From NCBI GenBank assembly GCA_024644775.1, contig JAHEHB010000179.1, forward strand, positions 1 to 10,180: a DNA stretch of 10,180 nucleotides, written 5' to 3'. Source of the stretch: Deltaproteobacteria bacterium. GTDB lineage: Bacteria > Desulfobacterota > Desulfobacteria > Desulfobacterales > SURF-15. Below are positions 5,950 to 10,180 of this stretch, in pieces; positions within the stretch are counted from its first letter, which is position 1, and the number at the start of each line of letters is the position of its first letter. The notes under the pieces were generated by a model. That model saw nothing but the letters and a program-made list of their open reading frames with translations, searched no databases and was not told the origin of the DNA. Both the position numbers and the translations under genes were made by a program.

Positions 5950-7188
5950 ATGACAAATAAACCAATCCGCTCAAGAATAGAGTTTAAGGCCACCGCTACC
6001 TTAAAGAAGTTTATGGCGGATCATTTTCGAGAATTGGATGATGCTTCAAAAACCGGCGACAAAAAGATTGCCTGGTGTACGAGCGTCGGACCGGCTGAAC
6101 TTCTAAGAGGCATGGGATTTTTGGTTTATTTTCCGGAAAACCATGGTGCCATGCTGGGCGCCTCTCGCATGGCCGCCGAGATGATACCCTGTGCCAATGC
6201 CGAGGGATATTCTCCGGATATTTGCTCTTATCTTACCAGTGATATCGGGGCGTTTCTTCAAAAGAAAACACCGTTAAAGAGTGCGTATGATATTGCGTCT
6301 GTTCCCCGCCCCGACGTGCTGGTGTATAACACCAACCAATGCAGGGATGTGAAGGACTGGTTTTCCTGGTACTCGAGACACCTTAACGTCCCGGCTATCG
6401 GTGTGCACACCCATCGAGATATCGGTGAGATCCGAGACTATCAGATCAAAGATATTGGCCGCCAGATTAAAGAGCTGATCCCCCATCTTGAAGCCATCGC
6501 CGGCGGGAAATTCGATTTGGATCGATTCAGGGAGGCAATCGGCTTTTCCAAACGAACCTCTGCCCTGTGGCGGGCATGTCTGGAGACCGCTGCCGCCGTC
6601 CCAAGTCCCTGGACATTTTTTGATGCAACGATCCATATGGCGGCTGCGGTGGTGGCCCGAGGTACAAAGGCGAGCAACGATTACTATGAAATACTTCTCG
6701 CTGAGTTGAAAGAACGGATTCAAAACAATGTGGGCGCTATCGACCGAGAAACGCACCGGCTTTATTGGGATGGAATGCCTATTTGGGGAAAGTTAAGATC
6801 GCTTTCTGAACTGTTTGCACAGCTTGAGACCTGTGTGGTTTCATCTACCTATTGTAACAGCTGGATATTCGAACAGCTCGATACCGACACCCCATTTGAG
6901 AGTATGGCTCGGGCGTACACCGAGCTGTTTATCGTAAGGGATGAAGACTATAAAGAGCGTTACATTGACACTTGCCACAAGCTATATCGATTCGATGGTA
7001 TACTGTTTCATGATGCCAAAACGTGCCCGTATAACACCAACAGCCGGTATGGTATGCCAGAACGACTCAGAAAAAGATTAAATATTCCAACACTCACCAT
7101 TAACGGCGATTTGAATGACCTGAGATGTTATTCAGAAGAGCAGACCAAAACCAACATAGAAGCATTTGTTGAGCAGCTGGAAGAATGA
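5950..7188 (+). CDS. 2-hydroxyacyl-CoA dehydratase / benzoyl-CoA reductase family subunit (HgdB/BcrB type)
   Basis: This 412-residue protein is a full-length member of the HgdB/BcrB family, whose 4Fe-4S proteins carry out ATP-dependent ketyl-radical chemistry on CoA thioesters in the cytoplasm. Family segments are AWCTSVGPAELLRGMGF (41-57), FPENHGAMLGA (61-71), GYSPDICSYLTSDIGA (86-101), NTNQC (127-131), ILFHDAKTCP (351-360) and GDLNDLRCYSEEQT (386-399). C43, C131 and C359 are the likely cluster ligands; C81, C92 and C393 are extra cysteines. It overlaps the activase gene by ATGA. The usual second subunit is absent, so the partner is encoded elsewhere or this is a homodimer like double-cubane proteins. 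The ATG at 5950 lacks a good ribosome site, perhaps because the palindromic element lies 14 bases before it; M22 (6013) is a less likely start. Confidence 0.88.
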   Translation: MTNKPIRSRIEFKATATLKKFMADHFRELDDASKTGDKKIAWCTSVGPAELLRGMGFLVYFPENHGAMLGASRMAAEMIPCANAEGYSPDICSYLTSDIGAFLQKKTPLKSAYDIASVPRPDVLVYNTNQCRDVKDWFSWYSRHLNVPAIGVHTHRDIGEIRDYQIKDIGRQIKELIPHLEAIAGGKFDLDRFREAIGFSKRTSALWRACLETAAAVPSPWTFFDATIHMAAAVVARGTKASNDYYEILLAELKERIQNNVGAIDRETHRLYWDGMPIWGKLRSLSELFAQLETCVVSSTYCNSWIFEQLDTDTPFESMARAYTELFIVRDEDYKERYIDTCHKLYRFDGILFHDAKTCPYNTNSRYGMPERLRKRLNIPTLTINGDLNDLRCYSEEQTKTNIEAFVEQLEE

Positions 7189-8003
7189 ATTCACGATCCA
7201 TATATGTTGGGGTTGATGTCGGAGCTTCCCGCACCAAAGTTGCCATTATCGATGCCCAAAAAAAGGTTATCGGCCACGCCACCCAAAAGTCGGGAACCGA
7301 TTTTACCAAAACAGCCGAGACGTGTCTGGCATCTGCCCTGGCGATGGCCAGGGCGACCCTCTCAGATATCGTCAAGACCTTTTCTACCGGATACGGAAGA
7401 AAAAATGTTGTCTTTGCACATGATACCAAGACTGAAATCAGCTGCCACGCAAAGGGATGTTATTTTTACTTCCCAAAAGCCATCACCATTGTCGATATTG
7501 GCGGACAGGACAACAAAATAATTAAATTGGACAAACACGGCCGTCGCATCGGCTTTAAGATGAACCGAAAATGTGCGGCAGGGACGGGCGCGTTTTTGGA
7601 AGAGATGTCTGCACGACTCGACATTCCTTTGGAAAACATGGACCGACTTGCGCGCCAGTCTCAAAAAACGGTGGAATTGGGGTCCTATTGCACGGTTTTT
7701 TCTGCGACTGAAGTATTGGAGAAAATACGACAAGGTGAGAAAGTATCCGATATCGTCAAGGGGCTTTTTTCGTCTGTGATAAAACGCGTCATGGAAATGG
7801 ATTCACTTACCGACTTCATCGTTGTAAGCGGCGGCGTGGTGGCTCACAACGCGTATTTGGTCACGATGATCGAAGAGAGAATCGGAAGGAAGATCCTGGT
7901 GCCTGACGACCCTCAATTATCAGGGGCCGTGGGGGCAGCACTGTATGCCATGGTTCAAAAGAGTTCTGATGGATCTGATGATAGGGAGAAGGAGGGTCTT
8001 TAG
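7185..8003 (+). CDS. ATP-dependent activase of 2-hydroxyacyl-CoA dehydratase (HgdC/HadI type, ASKHA family)
   Basis: A 272-residue activator that hydrolyses ATP to inject one low-potential electron into the dehydratase. ASKHA phosphate motifs are VGVDVGASRTK (8-18) and VDIGGQD (103-109); the adenosine site is SGGVVAHN (215-222). C130 in KCAAGTGAFLE and C169 in SYCTVFSATEV provide the single 4Fe-4S cluster bridging the homodimer; their 39-residue spacing matches C127 and C166 of Acidaminococcus HgdC. Length is normal for the family. The start codon overlaps the dehydratase stop by four bases, and the stop is one base before the ligase start, so the three genes are translationally linked. The only expected input is reduced ferredoxin or flavodoxin, not encoded here. 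Confidence 0.93.
   Translation: MNSRSIYVGVDVGASRTKVAIIDAQKKVIGHATQKSGTDFTKTAETCLASALAMARATLSDIVKTFSTGYGRKNVVFAHDTKTEISCHAKGCYFYFPKAITIVDIGGQDNKIIKLDKHGRRIGFKMNRKCAAGTGAFLEEMSARLDIPLENMDRLARQSQKTVELGSYCTVFSATEVLEKIRQGEKVSDIVKGLFSSVIKRVMEMDSLTDFIVVSGGVVAHNAYLVTMIEERIGRKILVPDDPQLSGAVGAALYAMVQKSSDGSDDREKEGL
7989..7996 (+). promoter_or_regulatory. near-perfect ribosome binding site for the ligase gene
   Basis: AAGGAGGG lies inside the end of the activase gene, 8 bases before the ATG at 8005. It fixes the ligase start there rather than at the in-frame ATG at 7945, whose 20 additional residues would overlap the activase and look unlike the family N-terminus. Confidence 0.8.
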
Positions 8004-8004
8004 A

Positions 8005-9585
8005 ATGACGTCGAGCAAATGGATGCCTGTGGGTACCATTTTAAAAATGAATGCTCTGCACTATCCCGACAAGCTTGGATGGCAGGATAAATTCAAGGCG
8101 TATACCTTCAAGGAGTGGAACGAGCGTGCCTGCTGCATTGGTAACGGTTTAAACGATCTTGGCGTCGGGTACCAGGAGCCGTTTGCCGTCATCGCCTATA
8201 ACCGGGGGGAGTGGATGGACATCTATGCCGGTTGCGCAAAGGGCGGGCAGACTGTGGTTCCAATTATGTTCAGACTGACAGGACCTGATATCGAATATAT
8301 CGTGAATCACTCGGAATGCAGAGCCTTCATTGTCGAAACACCCTTTGTCGAACTAATCGATTCCATCAAAGACAGACTGCCGGTGCCAGAGGATGCCTAT
8401 GTTTTCTTAGGAGATGGACCGCCTCCAAAAGGATATATCGGATATGAAGATTGGCTCAATCAATCCTCCCCATTCGAGCCGGATGTTATGGTGGATGGCG
8501 ACGATACCTGGACCATCATGTATACATCCGGGACCACAGGTCGCCCTAAGGGAGTTGTTCGAACCCATGAAAGCAATCATGCCGAATATGTCCTAACCGG
8601 TCTAAACCAAGAGGTACGGCCCACTGACAAGGTGATGCTGGTTATGCCCATGTGTCATGTGAATTCCATTTTTTACTCTTTCCCGTACACCCTGTTGCGT
8701 GCCCCTGTATTTGTATACAATCTGGTGAGTTTTTCCCCGGAAGATCTTTTACGAACCATTGAAAAATATGAGATAACGTTCACCTCTCTGGTTCCGACCC
8801 ATTATATTATGATTCTAGCGCTTCCCGACAGCGTAAAAAATCAATACGATGTCTCGTCGATACGACAGCTTTTGATCTCTTCCGCTCCAGCAAGAAAAGA
8901 TTTGAAACTTGCTATTATGGATTATTTTAAAAATGTCGAGTTATGGGAAGCTTATGGAACCAGTGAGGGTGGATTGATTACGCTTTTAAGACCCGAAGAC
9001 CAATTTAAAAAACTCGGGTCCATCGGCCGGGAAATCATCGGCACCGACCGGATCAAATTACTCAATGAAAATCGAGAAGAGGTGCCGGATGGCGAGGTTG
9101 GTGAAATCTTTTATCGAACACCTATGATTTTCGAAGAATATCTTAAAGACCCGGAGAAAACTAAATCCGCCTTTGAAGGGGCGTGGTCGACTGCCGGCGA
9201 TATGGGCCGAAGGGACGAAGATGGTTATTATGTTCTGGTGGATAGAAAGGCCAATATGATCATTACCGGTGGAGAAAACGTCTATCCCTCAGAGGTGGAA
9301 AGCGCTGTGGGCGCCCATCCGGCGGTCAAGGATATTGCCGTGATCGGTATTCCGGATCAAAAATGGGGCGAGGCCGTTAAAGCCATTGTCGTTTTGCATG
9401 ATGAATATAACGCCGATAGCAAACTGGAGAAAGACATTTTGTCTTTTACCAATGGGAAGCTCGCCGGCTATAAACGGCCCAAAAGTTTTGACTTTATTCA
9501 AGATGAGGAAATGCCCAGAACCGGCACCGGGAAGATTCTTCACCGCATGTTGAGGGAACGATACGGGAATTGGGGGGATGACTAG
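8005..9585 (+). CDS. AMP-forming acyl-CoA ligase
   Basis: A 526-residue member of the ANL adenylate-forming superfamily, which makes acyl-CoA from a free acid, ATP and CoA through an acyl-adenylate. Core motifs in order: YTSGTTGRPKG (173-183, phosphate loop), YGTSE (317-321, adenine/acyl site), TAGDMG with D399 (ribose), DRKANMIITGGENVYPSEVE (413-432, hinge and CoA domain) and PRTGTGK with the catalytic lysine K510. All key residues are present and the length is normal. The acyl pocket cannot be read by eye, so the chain type is open; the neighbouring dehydratase suggests a 2-hydroxy acid or related short or aromatic acid. It starts one base after the activase stop behind a strong ribosome site and ends at TAG 9583-9585. 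Confidence 0.92.
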   Translation: MTSSKWMPVGTILKMNALHYPDKLGWQDKFKAYTFKEWNERACCIGNGLNDLGVGYQEPFAVIAYNRGEWMDIYAGCAKGGQTVVPIMFRLTGPDIEYIVNHSECRAFIVETPFVELIDSIKDRLPVPEDAYVFLGDGPPPKGYIGYEDWLNQSSPFEPDVMVDGDDTWTIMYTSGTTGRPKGVVRTHESNHAEYVLTGLNQEVRPTDKVMLVMPMCHVNSIFYSFPYTLLRAPVFVYNLVSFSPEDLLRTIEKYEITFTSLVPTHYIMILALPDSVKNQYDVSSIRQLLISSAPARKDLKLAIMDYFKNVELWEAYGTSEGGLITLLRPEDQFKKLGSIGREIIGTDRIKLLNENREEVPDGEVGEIFYRTPMIFEEYLKDPEKTKSAFEGAWSTAGDMGRRDEDGYYVLVDRKANMIITGGENVYPSEVESAVGAHPAVKDIAVIGIPDQKWGEAVKAIVVLHDEYNADSKLEKDILSFTNGKLAGYKRPKSFDFIQDEEMPRTGTGKILHRMLRERYGNWGDD

Positions 9586-9593
9586 GCGCCTAG
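9582..9593. other. 12-bp perfect palindrome over the ligase stop codon
   Basis: CTAGGCGCCTAG reads the same on both strands and includes the TAG stop of the ligase. It is too short and lacks a loop or T run to act as a terminator. No function is assigned. Confidence 0.4.
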
Positions 9594-9665
9594 GCCATAA
9601 ATCCTCGGCGAGATACAAAGATGGGTTGTTGAGGTGAAGTCACTTGATTCATTAGAAATAGGGTT

Positions 9666-9690
9666 TCAGGTTTCGGGTGTCAGGTGTCAG
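9666..9690. repeat. degenerate 7-bp tandem repeat
   Basis: TCAGGTT, TCGGGTG and TCAGGTG follow each other, then a partial TCAG; the preceding TAGGGTT is a poorer fifth match. It lies in the 212-base ligase-thiolase gap, which otherwise contains only a hairpin and a GCAGGCCTGC palindrome (9771-9780). It resembles a decayed minisatellite. Confidence 0.5.
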
Positions 9691-9698
9691 CACTGCCG

Positions 9699-9721
9699 CT
9701 GGCCTGAAAAACGGCCAGTTT
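9699..9721 (+). terminator. weak terminator-like hairpin after the ligase gene
   Basis: CTGGCC (9699-9704) pairs with GGCCAG (9713-9718) around TGAAAAAC, followed by only three T residues. It could partly stop transcription before the thiolase gene. The thiolase lies 212 bases downstream of the ligase, so it may depend on read-through or on a promoter I could not identify. Confidence 0.4.
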
Positions 9722-9797
9722 GATCATCAAGAAACCGTGCCATTTGGGTGTAGTTTCATATAACGTGTCAGCAGGCCTGCATTGGGAGGGTATAGAA

Positions 9798-10180
9798 ATG
9801 TTGACGAAAGCATTTATACCGTACAAAGGTTACTACAGCACACCGTTTATCAGATGGCAGGGTAGTTTGGCCAATGAACATTCAATTCTTCTGGCGGCCA
9901 GTACATCGAAACGGTGGTTTGAAGAAAAAAAATGGAATCCCGGAATGTTCGACTATCTTTTCTTGGGGATTACCATCGGCCAACCCCAGTGGTTCTACGG
10001 CAGCCCCTGGGCAGCGGCGCTGGTGGGGGCGGATTTCATCCCCGGTACCATTATCAGCCAAGCCTGTACGACATCCGCCACCTGCATTTTTCAAGCTGGG
10101 GTCGGCATTGAAACGGGGTTTTTTCAAAACACCTATTGTATGATGACCGACCGGTGCTCCAACGGACCGCATACCATTTG
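9798..10180 (+). CDS. thiolase-family acyltransferase, 3' end missing
   Basis: The frame opens at ATG 9798, with GGGAGGG (9784-9790) seven bases ahead, and runs off the window; 127 codons are visible. It matches the N-terminal half of a thiolase: an N-terminal segment about FIPYKGYYSTPFIRWQGSL (6-24), then a LFLGITIG strand (54-61), GADFIPGTIISQACTTSATC (77-96) with C90 as the presumed acylated nucleophile, and TDRCSNGPHT near the cut. C90 corresponds to the Cys89/90 of characterised thiolases. Thiolases cleave 3-ketoacyl-CoA with CoA or condense two acyl-CoAs. The N-terminus differs from the common acetyl-CoA acetyltransferase opening, so it belongs to a divergent branch, perhaps SCP2-like. 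After a CoA ligase and dehydratase it could finish a beta-oxidation-like sequence; the catalytic His and second Cys are not visible. Confidence 0.85.
   Translation, partial: MLTKAFIPYKGYYSTPFIRWQGSLANEHSILLAASTSKRWFEEKKWNPGMFDYLFLGITIGQPQWFYGSPWAAALVGADFIPGTIISQACTTSATCIFQAGVGIETGFFQNTYCMMTDRCSNGPHTI

Noticed and set aside
6274..6756. Long minus-strand open frame inside the dehydratase gene, and similar antisense frames elsewhere
   Set aside because: They lie opposite strongly conserved coding sequences, have no recognisable domains and reflect codon bias of the real genes.
7945..8004. Earlier ATG for the acyl-CoA ligase
   Set aside because: It would overlap the activase gene by 59 bases, and AAGGAGGG is correctly spaced for the ATG at 8005.

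Overview
The window looks like a chromosomal stretch from an anaerobic, CoA-rich Desulfobacterota bacterium, most likely a Desulfobacterales-type sulfate reducer. This is inferred from gene content: a B12-binding radical SAM protein, an ATP-driven 2-hydroxyacyl-CoA dehydratase system, an acyl-CoA ligase and a thiolase with an unusual N-terminus. No rRNA, tRNA, CRISPR array or transposase gene was seen.

Layout. (1) 1-885: the 3' part of a B12-binding radical SAM gene. (2) 886-1154: a gap with degenerate G-rich octamer repeats and a small hairpin. (3) 1155-2635: two overlapping genes for a split UxaA/GarD/SuyAB-type hydro-lyase, with an SAF-domain small subunit and a large catalytic subunit. 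(4) 2732-3763, minus strand: an AT-rich FkbM-type methyltransferase gene with a coiled-coil tail, which looks like a horizontally acquired surface-glycan gene. (5) 3764-4310: a 547-base gene-free region holding repeats, hairpins, a plus-strand intrinsic terminator with no gene in front of it, and then a strong sigma70-like promoter. (6) 4311-10180: a plus-strand series of six genes: tandem-ACT protein, ketopantoate-reductase-family dehydrogenase, HgdB/BcrB-type dehydratase subunit, its ASKHA activase, AMP-forming acyl-CoA ligase, and a thiolase cut by the window end.

The last block can be read as a pathway. A 2-oxo acid would be reduced by the PanE-family enzyme to a (R)-2-hydroxy acid, activated by the ligase, dehydrated to a 2-enoyl-CoA by the radical dehydratase that the activase energises, and finally cleaved by the thiolase. 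The ACT protein may sense an amino acid. This resembles the reductive 2-hydroxyacyl-CoA branch of amino acid fermentation, but with a ligase instead of a CoA transferase and only one dehydratase subunit. The pathway is an inference from family membership and order.

The most striking non-coding feature is a 143-bp imperfect palindrome at 5793-5935. It is flanked by AAAT on both sides and sits between the dehydrogenase and dehydratase genes. It looks like a MITE-like element inserted into the operon, and it supplies part of the upstream stop codon.
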